From NCBI GenBank assembly GCA_035771175.1, contig CM069597.1:44450712-44514711 (forward strand): a stretch of 64,000 bases of DNA. The letters run 5' to 3'. A program made the translations under genes and the position numbers. This document shows positions 1 to 11,929 of this stretch, in pieces. The notes below the pieces were generated by a model. That model searched no databases, was not told the origin of the DNA, and saw only the letters and a program-made list of their open reading frames with translations. Within the stretch, counting starts at the first letter, position 1; each line of letters starts with the position of its first letter. The DNA is from Paratinospora sagittata. Taxonomy: Eukaryota > Streptophyta > Magnoliopsida > Ranunculales > Menispermaceae.

Positions 1-1481
1 GTACTATATTTTTTTAATATAATATAGTTAATAATGTTGATTGTATATCTCAAATATATTGTGAATATTAGTGTCACGAAACTATCATTTAAGATTAAAA
101 TACTTATTCCTCAAAAAAAGAAAAATTAAATACATAGATTTTAAATTGTTACTAGATTGGACTTAAAAGTTGGCCCCTAGTTAAAGTTAAATGTAGCTTG
201 AAATTGATTAAAGACTAGGCCCAAATTCAATCCAAACGACCAATCCAACCAAATCCAAACTAGTTTGGCTTGGGGGATTGGTTAGGTTGGTTGTGTTATA
301 AATTTTCTAACTTGAATTGTTTAAGTTAGGTTAGATTTTGGCCCAAAATCGACCCAACCCAATCCCTATACGCACATGTACCTAGAAAATATCTAATCTT
401 AAATATTTTGAAATTTAAACCAATCTTCTTATAATTTGAAAGTTACACCATATTAGAAATCTTCTTTTGTTTAGAAATACACACCACATAATAATTATTC
501 CAAGAATTTTGCCAAAATCTTACCAAAACTCATAAAATGCACCTAATTTTTTTAGCATTTTCAATAAAATGGTTTATATTTGGTTTTTTTTTATTTACTT
601 TGTTTTTTATTTTTTTAATTACTTAAAAAGATCTACTTTAACAAATTTACAGTAGAGGATAGGGTTGGAAATTTGGGCTGGTCGACCCAACCCTGCCCAG
701 CCCAATAAAAATATTGAGTTAAAACTTATGATTAAGTCAAGTTGGGTTGGGCTACCTTACTTTATTAAATATCTAGCCCATGGGCTAAGGAAGCGAAATG
801 GGCTTTAATTGCAAGTCGATACAGTGGATCAAATGGACTTAAACAAGAGGTTAAGGCATTGGGCCAACTAAACTAATATAGGAAAAAGAAATTGAGCATT
901 TTTCTTTTTAAAATTTTAATTTTTCTAATTTTTAAAATATCTTTAATGTCATTTGAATTTAATAAATAATCTATTTGAAAAATATGCCTAATTTCCCCTA
1001 AATCTTATTTAGGTTTGGAAAATAATAAAACACCTAATCTATATTAATTTTGAAAAATAGACTTAATCTTCTAATTTTAAAGAAGGATTTCAGCTATTTT
1101 TAAAAGATAATGCTAAATTGATTGTGGCAATCACAATTTAGTGTGACTGCTGCTGAGGTGGTGTGATTGAAGATCCAGTCTTTTCGTAAAATAACATTTA
1201 TATGATGCACGTAACAAAAAATAATATAAATGAAAAATAACACATTTTTTCAATGTTACATATGAGAATTTTTTATAGTGCCCAAGTTACTGATTTATTA
1301 TTGAATAATGCTTGAAAAACTCAAAACTAAACTAAAGGTGATGTGGCAACAGGCCATGAAATTTCCTAGTATTTAATTTTTTTATCATCCTGTAATTTAA
1401 TTTTGAGATTTTTTTTTCCTCATTAAAAATAGAGGCAAAATTACAAATGTCGGATATTTTTTTAATTTTTCAGTTTTAAAT
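1..1481. other. AT-rich spacer, no gene
   Basis: No coding region is visible. Two short stretches (about 225-365 and 660-800) are rich in GGTTGGGTT/AACCCAACC-type motifs on both strands. These resemble the low-complexity interior of non-autonomous hAT-like repeats that recur near 5085, 6300-6390, 10266-10310 and 46380-46960. No terminal repeats or target duplications could be fixed, so the family assignment is tentative. The rest is AT-rich sequence with homopolymer runs. Confidence 0.5.
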
Positions 1482-1490
1482 TTTCCCGCC
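1482..1490 (+). promoter_or_regulatory. Candidate E2F site upstream of the JMJ32-like pseudogene
   Basis: TTTCCCGCC matches the plant E2F consensus TTTSSCGC. It lies about 50 bp before the first ATG (1540) of the JMJ32-like reading frame, so the ancestral promoter may still be attached. A 9-bp match can occur by chance, and no TATA box at a convincing distance was seen. Confidence 0.3.
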
Positions 1491-1539
1491 AAAAATATTA
1501 GACCTAAAAAAGCGCGTGGCAAATGGCCGTGGTTACACG

Positions 1540-2377
1540 ATGGATGATGGTGCGAAAGAGGAGGAGGTGGTGGTTGCGGTGGAGAAGCTGTGGGAGGAAG
1601 TGAGGGAGGTTAGTCTTGGAACATCGTTTCAAGTGGAGCGGTTGGAATGCCCACCCTCGCCCCTCCGATTCCTCAGAGACTTCGTATCGCCCAGCAAACC
1701 CTGCATCATCTCCAACGCTACTCTTCACTGGTCCGCCCTTAAATCATGGTCCGATGAATCCTATCTCTCACGGACTCTCTCCCACTCTCTCGTTTCTATC
1801 CACCTTACTCCCAACGGCCTAGCCGACGCCCTCGTTCCCCTACCTCCTCACTTAAACTCCTCCTCCTCGTCCTCCTCATCGTGTTCTCTGTGTTTCGCTT
1901 CTGCCCACGTTTCCCCTTGCCCTCCAACACATCTCCTCCAATTCCTCCTCAAAACCATTTGTCGCTTACGCCCAAGAGCAGAACGACTGCTTTCGAACCG
2001 AATACTCGGCTGTGGCTGACGACGTTGAACCCCATATCTCCTGGGCCACTCAAGCCATTGGCTGCCTTCCTGAAGCTGTCAACCTCTGGATCGGCAACCA
2101 CCTCTCCCAAACCTCATTCCACAAGGACCACTACGAGAATCTTTACGCTGTCATCTCGGGCGAGAAACATTTCCTCCTACTCCCTCCCACCGATGTCCAT
2201 CGCATGTACATCCGCCATTACCAAGCGGCTACCTACTCCTTCTCCCAGGTAGGTAAATGATCATTCACTCATCTTCTACAAAAAATCTACTAATCTAGTT
2301 TCTTTTCTTTTCCTTAATTCTTGTCACACTCCATTCCATCGCAGGATACTGGAGAGTTCGCGTTGGAACTTGAAGAG
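1540..2377 (+). pseudogene. JMJ32: JMJ32-like JmjC domain protein, frameshifted and 3'-truncated
   Basis: Homologous to JMJ32/JMJD7, a 2-oxoglutarate- and Fe(II)-dependent JmjC oxygenase. Exon 1 runs 1540-2248. From ATG 1540 the first frame reads MDDGAKEEEVVVAVEKLWEE and carries FLRDFVSPSKPCIISNA. Near 1910 the homology jumps to another frame (FPLALQHISSN, then VAYAQEQNDCFRTEYSAVA), so bases were lost or gained there. The second part holds LPEAVNLWIGN and FHKDHYENLY, whose H-K-D is the proximal iron-binding HxD motif. A GT/AG intron (2249-2344) leads to a 33-bp exon 2 (2345-2377, DTGEFALELEE) followed by a GT donor. The remaining exons, including the one with the distal iron-binding histidine, are absent from the following 5 kb. 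The family is about 350 residues; only about 245 codons remain. It cannot encode an active enzyme. A poly-Ser run (HLNSSSSSSSS) precedes the frameshift. Confidence 0.85.
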
Positions 2378-5300
2378 GTAATCTTTTATCTTTGAATGTA
2401 TTGATGCATCTATATTGTCAAATCAAAATTGAATAACAATTTGTCAAGGATGGGATTCAATTCTTGTCATTGATCTGTTTGGAAATGGTAGAGTTTTTCT
2501 AGATAGTCACGATTCTTCATACTTGTTTTAGTACATTTCCAGTTTCCAGTTTTAGTAGGAAGCAAACAAATTAGTTAGTTTGATGTCTAAATATTTGTGC
2601 ATTGGTTTCTTGGAAGAGATCACATATTGGAACTGAAATGACATTGAATTATTTTGTTCTTTCTTTATATTTGAATACTCTTCTTCCTTGGCCACCATGT
2701 GTTTGTTATTAGAGCCAAACTACTGCTGCTTTTTCTATCTTCAACTCTCACTATTGTTCATAATCTTTATAATAGACATGAAACACCATATAATAAAGAA
2801 TACTGTGTAGAAAAGAGCAATTTTGGTTTAACTTTTATCAAATGCTTCTTGTTGTTGAGGAAGTCATTTTAGGCTCCCGCATACTCATTCAACTCTACAT
2901 AGCCTTTTCCCAAATACCAACAATATGGGTTTGTTGACTATATGAATCTGCTTCCTTCATCTTGCTTTATCAAGGACTCAATCTACGAGTATATTGCAAG
3001 AGACACTAAAAAATCTAGGACAATTTATTTAGATTACATGAAAATGATAAAGATCAAGGTTTTGAATCTTTGATCAAGGGTGTGGAAGAATAAACGAGAA
3101 GATTTTTTTAATAATTCTAAAGGTTTAAGTGTTGCAACAAATTGGTGTACCAATTTCTAAACATCATTTGTGTTCGACTTAATTCTTGACATCTATCTTT
3201 GATGTATTTTAGCTTTAAATTTTAAACCTTGATTTGTTCTCTTTTAACCACCATATAAACAACCTTAGAACTTCAATTGTCCTTCCTACATTGTTGAATT
3301 CATCCTATTGTTAACCATGATCCAACTCTCTTTTTTGTTATACTTGAAGCCTCTAGCCTAAACCAATTAACCATGATTCAACTCTCTTTTTATTTCTTGG
3401 TATGGCTTTCTTGATCATATGAAGATATTGTTTCTAGTGGTATTTTGGAAGACCTAAGCATATGCCCTCATGCATCATATGCATTGCATTTTACCTCGAA
3501 ATGATACAATGGTTGTATTCTTTCCTTTTAATTTCTTTTCAGGAATTATGAGGAACTAGTAGTATGTAGGGTGAGAGAAACCAAGGTAATTCTTTTTTCC
3601 AACTGATTCGGAAAAAAACTGTAATTGAGGCTTTGACCACTAGTTGACTCATTTGCTTTTGATTGATACACTCAAGTTTGATAGGCAAAATTGAAATGTA
3701 ATGACAGTGGTATAAGGCTAAGTGAGCAAAAAATGGTTTTCCGTGATACGAGAAATGAAAATTGTGATGTGATCTTTTGAATATATCAAGAAAATACTTA
3801 CAAGTGTATAAAGTAAATTGTAGCTCTTAACAAGATTAATTGATCCCATAAGAATTGGACAAACCACTTGAGATTATTTGAAATGAATCAATAATTATTA
3901 TATACTCTATAAGTCAAAGAAAAATAAAAAAATGTCTCTAAAATCCTAGATTGATGACAACAATTAATAGAGAAAAAACACTAAAAAAATTGAAAACATT
4001 TTAAACACATAATCTAATCATTCTAAAATTTAAATCAACTTCTAATGAAAGAAAGAGAGTGAAAGATAACAGTAAATTGAGCATAGAGAAAGGGAGGGAG
4101 GAAATTATTTATTGAAAATTGAAAGATTTTTATAATTAAAAGAAAAAAGAACTTACAAAACTCCAAAACTTCAGTAATGTCACTTTACCTAAGGCTTGAA
4201 TCAACTACTAAAAGCAAAACCAATAAAACCTAACCTAAATAAATAAATGGACATGGAAAGAAAAAAGGAGAAAAAGTTGCCTTGGCTCCTTAAGTGCCCC
4301 CCTTTGTATAATTTTTTTTTGCTTTTTTTAAGGAAGTTGCTTTTCTACTTGTCGTTTCCATGGAAATGGCATTTTTAGAATTTAATTAGAAGATTTCATT
4401 ATCCCCAAATACATAAAGGTTCCAAAAAATTGAGAAAAAAAGGAGGAAACAATGACGGTGTTTCCTCAAAGGATGTCTTTCCATTTTCTTCAAAGTTCAA
4501 TCTTTGATCTTTTTATTCTCTTATCCATGTGACATGGAAACTCCTTCTTAGGCTGCAAATGCGCTAAGAGCATTTTCATAAGTTGAACTTGCTCTTCAAA
4601 ACTCAAGTCTTTATCTAATGTTTCAAAATTATTCTTGAACCTTAAAAACACTTGAAAGACTATATGAACCATTGAAAGACGATGTTTCAATCTTGTATTC
4701 TGTAATAAAAATACATGAAAATTATTATGAACAATTACAAAAAAAAATGCTTTATGTGAAAACAATATTTAGGATGGCTAAAATAATAAATTATTTTCAG
4801 CCCTCAAAAGTTAAAAAAAAAAAGTCATCTATAACTTACCTACCAACAAACCATAAGAAAATGTGACACCAAAGTGAAAAACAAATTACTAAAAATGCCC
4901 TAGTAAAGAGCCTAATATGACCTAAAAAGTCTAAAATTTGACTTGAAGAGATTTCTTCTTGTCTTCTCACTTTTTCTGTATATTTCAATTCATTCCTAAC
5001 CTAAAAACACCCAAATTTAGGGTAAAAATATACAAGATTATGCTCTCATCAACCTATTATACACAATCCAATAACTTTGGGATGGTTTGAGTCGGGTTGG
5101 TTGGGTCACCCATGCATAGAAGAATTATGTCACACTTATTAAAATAGAAATACATTACCAAAAATCTTGCGACCACAAAAGATGAAAATGATGATAAAGA
5201 TCAAATTAGGGCTTCAATCTCCAACATGAACTAAAATGGGATTATGACATCAATCTGCAACATTGAGAAGAATAAGTTGGAGATTTTATAATAGATCTAG

Positions 5301-6750
5301 TTCAAAAAGATGAAAAAGAAGTGAAAGAAAGTAGATGTTGCTAACTTTTTATTGTTTGTGACTACAAGTCTACGACGACCATTGACCAACAACAAATGAA
5401 GGAGGACCAAAAATAAAATCACCTCAAGCAATGAAAAACTCAACGACAATCATGGAATGAAAAGTTAAACATAATTTTCCAAATTTTTATCAAAATTTCC
5501 AATCATCAAATAACGAATCAATTGTATTTGTATTAGCACAAAAAATCCATTGAAGTTAGGAAAAATATCGAAATATTTTGTAAAACTCAAAAAAAAAAAA
5601 TAGTATTTTTTTGAATTTTCCAAACACAATGTGAAAAAAAAAACCTTAAAATTTTGTTAGAAGATATTCCTAAAAAATAAAAAATATCTAAGTTTGGAGT
5701 ACAATTTCTTATGTGATGCATAGAAACTAAAGAATTAGTAAAGGAAGAAGGAAAATAAGATTTACCACTCTAATTTAAACAAAAATGAATATGTAATTTA
5801 TGAACTATGTGTAATTAATCCATAAAAATCATAAACTAGCTTGCTATTCATGCAATGAGTGTCAAGTATTATAGATCTTATAAATATTTCGTTAAACCAT
5901 TATATTTCATATTCTAATGAGTTTTAAGTATGTAATTATGTTTGTTTCAGCATATCTGAAAGAAACATAGATCTTTACAACATTCAAATATAATTCTTTA
6001 TATTTCTTTACATTGGCAATTTTTTAAGAAAATTCACCTTGTCAAACTGGACTTTCCCAAAATAATTTTTTAAGGGACCAAAGTTTAGGGCAAATTCAAA
6101 GTTTTGATCCTTTATGACAATGATGAGGGAGAAGAGGGAAGAAGGAAGAAAAAAAGCAGCAACAACGAATCCAATAACAAATAAGAAAGAAAAACTTGTT
6201 TAGTGTCATAGTGAAGTGTGAGTGATACAAGGTAGGGTCAATTTTCAACAGCTCTTTTATTTTTTGTCTTATAGCGTGATCTTCAAGTTATAAAGTTATC
6301 AACCAACCTAACCCAATTGGCATCGTAAACCCAATCCAATCCAATACATTAGGGTCAGGTTACTTGGGTTGATTTGTAGGATGGACACCCCTAATGGGTG
6401 CCATATTTATGTTGGATGCTTCAACCTTCAGTTTAAAGTGTTATATCCTTGCCATGTTGAGACTGTGTGCTTGCATATCTTTGTGTTTAGGGGGATGCTT
6501 CTCTTTGTAAATTTCATTCCTTCACATGAAATTGGCCATTTCATGCTTACAGGAAGCAATCAATGATATTGTCGTGAAATTTTTATTATTGTTAGTGGAT
6601 TGGAGGTGCCTATGTTGGATTGGAGGTCCACCCAGGCAGGACACCATAAGAAGAGATAGAGGCTTGCACTGACCTCCATAAGCAAGCTTTCGTAATATTT
6701 CTTTTAATTATGATAACTATTATTAAGAGCCGATATAGATGTTAATATTA
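2378..6750. other. Spacer without recognisable genes
   Basis: AT-rich DNA with no reading frame resembling a known protein. The continuation of the JMJ32 gene was looked for by eye and not found. Around 6296-6395 the motif family AACCCAAT / GGGTCAGG followed by GGACACCCCTA suggests one end of a small hAT-like non-autonomous repeat, because TAGGGGTGTCC-type termini are common in that group. Its partner end could not be identified. Confidence 0.5.
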
Positions 6751-6751
6751 G

Positions 6752-6841
6752 CCTCTGATAGAGTGAAGTGGCGGAAGCAGATTCATGTGGCCGACCCCAT
6801 GTTGTTGGGAAAAGGCTTGGTTGAGTTGAGTTGAGTTGAGT
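6752..6841 (+). repeat. Au-type SINE, 3' part
   Basis: The stretch contains CATGTGGCCGACCCCATGTT and then GTTGGGAAAAGGCTTGGTTG, followed by a short pentamer tail (GAGTT repeated four times). This is the typical 3' end of the plant Au SINE family, whose body ends in ...GTAGCCGACCCC...TAGTTGGGA...AAGGCTT plus a simple-repeat tail. The tRNA-related head is degraded or missing. A second 3' end lies at 35082-35126. The assignment rests on remembered family sequence. Confidence 0.6.
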
Positions 6842-6985
6842 ATTAGGTAAGATAATTAAGCATATATCATTCAGTGGCATATAATAACCGTCGGAGAATT
6901 TGTGTCTCAACGATAAATTTGAAAGTTTATGAGAATAAGTGATATTATTTCTTCTTATTCAATGACTCTTCTCAATTACTTGCAG

Positions 6986-8399
6986 GCCAAGTCGTCAAGT
7001 ACATATGGATGTGTGGTTGTCTCCTATCCAGAAGCGGTTCTCTGTGTTGAGATTTATTCCAACACTAGGCATTATATGAAGGTATGTGTGTATATTCTTC
7101 TCCACATCTAAAGCAGTAGAAGAAAGGATGTGTGCTATTAACTTATTAGTTTAAATAAAGTTTTTCTTTTCTTTTCCTTTCTTTTGTTCTTCTTCTTCAT
7201 TTCTTTTTTTTTTCTTTTGAATGTCTTATGCATGGTCTAATTGACTTAGAGAAATTGTACTGTATATATTTAGAGATTATTGGAGGGTTTTGGAAAAGAA
7301 ATTAGTTATGAGGTGTAAGTACATTATGTTAACTTCATCACGGATAGGAGCAAAATCTATTATCCTTGAAGATTTGCTCCAGGCGCAACCATCTGGTTAT
7401 ATGTAGTCCTAGTAGAGATATGGTCTCTCCAACGAAAAATATGCTAACTAATTAGAATCTTCATTTGTTTGAGCGATAGTTTAAACCTGTCATGCCTTTT
7501 ACATTGGGATTTATGCCTAGATAAATAACAATGATAAGGAAAACTTCACAGGTGAGGTGCATAGCTCCAAGCTTAGCATGTTGGCTTCAAACATAAAGTG
7601 CATTTTGTGTTAGCTTCCCAATTTTTGGGTCTTTTTCTAAATAAAAAAAAAATAGCGGAGAATTGTCTGGTCCAAGACGAATTGGTGTTAGTGAGAATGA
7701 ACTTAATCCTCACCAATATCAATAGTAGTTTATTTGTCAACTCCATGAATTAGGGTGTGCATATGAGTGTAAATGCTTGTCAATAAGGAAAGTTAATAAA
7801 AAAAAGGGAAAAAACAGTGTAGTAGCTGGAGTGAAGAATAGACAAGAATACCTGGTGGTTAATAATTAAATACTCTTATGTTTTCTTTATCCTCTTTAAG
7901 TTTTTGTTATGTTTATATAAACCATTTTGGCAGACCCAGGAGTTCTTGGTCCTAGGAAGACAAACCTTAACTGAGCTGAGAGATCAAATATACTGTTTGA
8001 CGGACCAGCTAATGCACAAAGCCGGGCAGCATGATCCTTCTGGATATTTTCTCATCGAAGTATTCTTGTTATTTCTCTCTTGTCTTATTATTTAATTTTC
8101 CATTTAAAGATTTAACTCATCATTGATTTTCTGCTTTGTAGAATGTATTCTGTAATGATTTGAGACACCCCTCTGCTATTAATTACAGCGAACCTATATT
8201 TGAATGGCTTAGAAATAAGGACGAGGCCCTTGAGAAATGGGAATGGATCCTGTCAGGAGAATTACGACAGAAGCAGAAGGTGTTGTTCAGGAATGCAACT
8301 GCACCCCACCTGCCTCAATTCAGATCTGTTGAAATGCATAAAATCCGTTTTTGTGACTTGTGGTTTCGACTTGGCGCTGCATATCTCTACGGTCATCAG
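6986..8399 (+). pseudogene. SRD2: SRD2/SNAPC3-like snRNA-activating complex subunit, three internal exons
   Basis: Three consecutive exons of the SNAP50/SNAPC3 family, which binds the promoter element of snRNA genes. Exon a, 6986-7081, has SYPEAVLCVEIYSNTRHYMK. Exon b, 7934-8059, has [20 protein letters not shown] and DPSGYFLIE. Exon c, 8142-8399, has NVFCNDLRHPSAINYSEPIF and KIRFCDLWFRLGAAYLYGHQ. All have AG acceptors and GT donors and join in phase 0 (96, 126 and 258 bp, 160 codons). The next conserved exon, which begins with the GDCKHT motif and completes the zinc-binding region, is not found before the LINE at 9.7 kb. No upstream N-terminal exons were recognised either. The family usually has CHQGDC at the exon junction; here the first Cys is Gly, and a conserved Arg is Trp (DLWFR). 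Most likely a decaying fragment of a duplicated gene. Confidence 0.85.
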
Positions 8400-9734
8400 G
8401 TATTACTTGATTTTTTTTTCGGTATTTAAACATATGCAGATCCTATGTCTGCAGTAGGATGCTGAATGATTTTTAGCCGGTTTGGTCATTTTATGCAATT
8501 ACGATTTATGACACCTAGTCCTTGTTTATGCTATTATCAAAGTGATCAGAGAGACATGAAGGTGGTAATTGATCAATCTAAAGGTTTAAAGAGATTGCTT
8601 GTGCTTTAAGAAACATCCAGAGGCCTTGCACTTAGGGTGTTCTTGGTTAGGTTTGGACCTAAACCAAAAGCAAACTGAAATTGATCAGTTTTATAGTTTT
8701 GAAAACCAAGCTGAATAGATCAAGCACACTTAACAGAACTGAAAACTTTTTGTGTGGGATGATCAATTTGAAAAGTTCAATCACATATGGATTGTACACC
8801 TAACAATCACATATGAAAAACCGAATGTTTATCCAATCCTCAAATAACAACCCCTAATTTTTTAGTATCCTATTAGATTAGAGGTAAGTGAAATGACTGT
8901 GTGACCACCAAATGAAATATTATTTAAATGCATTTCTGAACAAAGGCTGAACATATGGATTCTAAATCTGGGAGGATTCTCTTAAAAATTGACCAAAGAG
9001 TTCCACATATGTGGAAGCATTTTGGGATGGTTAAATCAAGATTTTTTTTCTTGTGAGGCATGTTACTGGGTTGGTGCGGAGGGCAGCGAGTGTTTGTCTA
9101 AATGAAAGTGGAAATGCAAAAAATTTAATGAATTTCAGTTGTCTTGTAATTGGGATATGTGACCGTAGTAAAACATGCTGGAAACAAAATGAAACCAAAT
9201 GAGTCTCATGATATGCAAAGAGTGAATGTCTCCTCTACAGTCTTCATCCAACCAAATCTTAAAATATAGACAAAAGAAATACTTCATAAATGGTGCAGAT
9301 GCAGCAACAATTTTGTTTCTTGGAGACTTGGAAGAGGCCAGTGGTGTGGTGTTTGCAGCAGCACCATTTGCTTGGAACATTGGAAGAGCACAGCTCATGA
9401 CCATGAACTAGTGAAGGGGTACTACGCTGTTTCTTGGAGTCTTGGAGGGGGGCAATCATGAACTGGTGAAGACTCTAACCACCACCGCCTCCAAGACCAT
9501 TGCTTGGAAGGGGGTGGGGGTGGTCAGAGATTCACAGTGATAGAACTAAAAATTTAGAAGAGGGCATGATTGTTAGAGAGGTAGATGTGAAAATCTAGAA
9601 TAGGGTGACACTAAACAAAAAGACTAGGAAGCTTGGAAGGGGAGGGTGATGTTGACTACTCAACTGCAAGAGACAAAGTGCATGATTTTTTTTTTTTTCC
9701 CTTGATGCGGCTGTGATTGCAAATGAGGCAGTAG
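8400..9734. other. Spacer, possible small MITE at 8634-8800
   Basis: No gene was recognised. The stretch starting TTAGGGTGTTCTTGGTTAGG (about 8634) and ending GATTGTACACCTAAC (about 8800) has weakly matching inverted ends (TTAGGGTGT / ACACCTAA) and an interior rich in GAAAACC-type motifs, like hAT-type MITEs. No 8-bp target duplication was found. A short open stretch near 9226-9411 has no recognisable similarity and is not called as a gene. Confidence 0.35.
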
Positions 9735-10268
9735 AGATTATCTAAAGCGGAAATTAGAAGGGGTGGTATTCCAAATAGATTTTGCAAAGGCCTGTGACTC
9801 AGTGGATTGGGACTTCCTGGATTTTTCAATGGAAGCGAAGGGTATGGGCGTAAGATGGAGGAAATGGATTCGCAGTTGCCTGAATTTAGTCACGTATTCT
9901 GAGGTGATTAATGGAAGGCCTAGAGGTAAGTTTGCAGCGAAGAAAGGCTTGAGACAAGGTGACTTGCTCTCCCCCTTCCTATTTACTTTGGTAGCCGATG
10001 GCTTGGAAAGATTGTTGGAATAAAGCGAGGCTATGTTTTGTTATTCAGGAGTTTTGGATTGACACTAAGGAGGTGGAAGTGTTTCATTTCAATATGTCGA
10101 TGACACCTTCCTATATCTACAGGGTTCAAAAAGTAACGTGATGGAAGCCATTTGCATTCTCCAATGCTTTTGCGTGATTTTAGGGTTATGAGTTAATATA
10201 GCGAAATGTCAAATGGCTAGGATTAATATTGATTAGAATGTCCTCTTGCGGTTAGCTAACTGTGTGGT
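9735..10268 (+). pseudogene. LINE (L1-type) reverse transcriptase fragment
   Basis: The frame reads VVFQIDFAKACDSVDWDFLD, then GLRQGDLLSPFLFTLVADGL, the typical RT motif order of plant L1-type non-LTR elements (DFAKAYDSVDW, RQGDPLSP). After a stop or frameshift near 10021 it continues in other frames with HFQYVDDTFLYL, the catalytic DD box (usually FADD in this clade; YVDD here), and then VNIAKCQMARIN. The endonuclease domain and 5' end are absent. Homology stops about 10268, where a GGGTCTGGTCTGGTC-type repeat begins. The element may be the same LINE whose 3' end appears at 11930-12157, split by later insertions. Confidence 0.8.
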
Positions 10269-10317
10269 AGGGGTGTAATCGGGTCTGGTCTGGTCGGGTC
10301 AGGTTTTGGTCCAAACA

Positions 10318-10452
10318 CCATTTAAACCATGAAAAGAATATGATTAAGTCTTATTTGATCAGAATTTTTGAAAGATATATCTTTGATGCTAGATGTGAAC
10401 CACAAACATCATTTAAACCATGGAAAGAATATGATTAAGTCTTATTTGATCA
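10318..10452 (+). repeat. Imperfect direct repeat, about 45 bp, period about 89 bp
   Basis: The segment with CATTTAAACCATG, AAAGAATATGATTAAGTCTT and ATTTGATCA occurs at about 10318-10362 and again at about 10407-10452 with a few differences. It is a local tandem duplication without coding content. Confidence 0.7.
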
Positions 10453-10469
10453 AACAAGCAACATTTGCG

Positions 10470-11260
10470 GGGATATTTTAAAAAAATCCTTGCTCAAATA
10501 AAAGGTTTCGCACCGCCTCGAGCTCTTCTCACCGGATAGTGGGATTCGCTGCGCGTTGAGAAAGGAAGGGAAAGAGGTGTTCTTTTTGCGTCGTTTGTGC
10601 TTGTCGTTGTTCTATTAGGGTTCTAGTTCTTGAAGCTCATCCCACCGGCTCAGCGCTACTTCCCTCCCGACCATAGCAGCTGATCCATCTAGACAATAGA
10701 AAGTAGTCGAAAAAGAGTAACCTCGCCTCTACTGCTTGGGGTTTCTCCAAGCAGTAAAGGTGAGGATGTAGGTTGGGTAGAATATTAAGTCGTAGGTTGT
10801 ACCCATTTCTAACCACTCTAGTGGTTAGAATCTAATGTAAATAAGGGGTTTTTATGGGGTTTTGCCCTCTGGTTGCGAGGATCTCTTGCTCTAGTGATTT
10901 GATTTTTGTTGCGGGGGTCTCTAAACTCTAAACCTTAAACCCTAAAACCTTAAATCCTAACCCCGAAACCCAGAAGCCCCAAACCCCTAAACCCTAAGCT
11001 ATCTATAACATTATAGCAACTTCTTAATACTATTACAATTGTATTTAGATACTTTTAGACACTTTCTAATCGCATTAAATAACAAAATGAATTTAAAAAC
11101 TATCTAAACTACTACAAAAATCAAAATAGAAACTTTCCTTAGACAAGGAAATTTAACTAGAAAGTAATAAGTAACTAAAAAATAAATATTAAAACTTTCT
11201 AAAACATTATTTTATATCTTAAATCATTCCCCCTTTCTTGAGAAGAACTCGTCCTCGAGC
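10470..11260 (-). mobile_element. Probable gypsy-type LTR remnant with 3' polyprotein end
   Basis: Read on the minus strand, 11260-11215 contains CTCGAGGACGAGTTCTTCTC and then a purine run AAGAAAGGGGGAATGA. This is the usual layout of a gypsy polyprotein C-terminus followed by a polypurine tract. A candidate LTR then begins with TGTTTTAGAAAG at about 11205 and runs toward lower coordinates. Telomere-like motifs (10921-10997) lie within it. The other LTR end, a partner LTR and target duplications were not identified, so the boundaries are approximate. Confidence 0.4.
10921..10997 (+). repeat. Degenerate interstitial telomere-like repeats
   Basis: Several close variants of the plant telomere unit CCCTAAA occur in succession (CTAAACCTTAAACCCTAAAA, then AATCCTAACCCC, then CCCCTAAACCCTAA). 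The array is short and imperfect. Such motifs also occur as telo boxes near promoters, so this need not mark a chromosome end or fusion. Confidence 0.5.
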
Positions 11261-11400
11261 TCACTTGAGAAACAAAAACATCTTGATCTTCACATTTATA
11301 GTAGGGAAGAAATCTTGACAAAGTGTATCCCATTGCAAGTGAATCCACCAAAAATAAGATACTCAAATGAGCATTATTGCAAGAAGCTTTTCTTGTTTAA

Positions 11401-11720
11401 TTTTTTTTGAGACTAATCTCTTATTTAGATAATAGATTAATTTTATTGTGAGCTTTTCCTAATATGTTGTGTTGGATTCAGCTATATCATAATTATCCAA
11501 CTTTTTGTGTTATATGATACATAACATAATTAGATTGTTTTTCTTTCAAGAAGTTTGATTTTTGCACTTTTCCCTTTTTCTTTTTTTTTTCTTTTTTTTT
11601 TTTTTTGAGACTAATCTCTTATTTAGATTACTTTTATTGTGAGCTTTTCCTAATATGCTGTCTTGGATTCAGCTATATCATAATTATCCAACTTTGCATG
11701 TTATATGACACGTAACAAAT
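11401..11720 (+). repeat. Direct repeat of about 120 bp, two copies 200 bp apart
   Basis: The block TTTTTTTGAGACTAATCTCT, ATTGTGAGCTTTTCCTAATA, GGATTCAGCTATATCATAAT, TATCCAACTTT... occurs at about 11401-11525 and again at about 11601-11715 with few differences, separated by a T/C-rich spacer. It is non-coding and its origin is unknown. Confidence 0.7.
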
Positions 11721-11929
11721 GTGTTTCTCCACACCTAAGAGTAGCTAAAGTGAAGCCCTCTTTTTTGTTGGGGCGTTGTAATCTTCTAGGCAAGGATAAA
11801 AAATTCAACTCACCTTAGACTTCAGTCACTTGAAGTGAGACCTTGGAATCAGAGGGTTCAAGATTAGTAGCCAACAACTATAGTGGCCTTTGTGGTGACT
11901 TCCATTGTTTTGTGGAAGGGACAGAAACC

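Noticed and set aside
9226..9411. Small open frame upstream of the LINE
   Set aside because: No similarity, no splice context, about 60 residues, and the region on both strands reads equally well.
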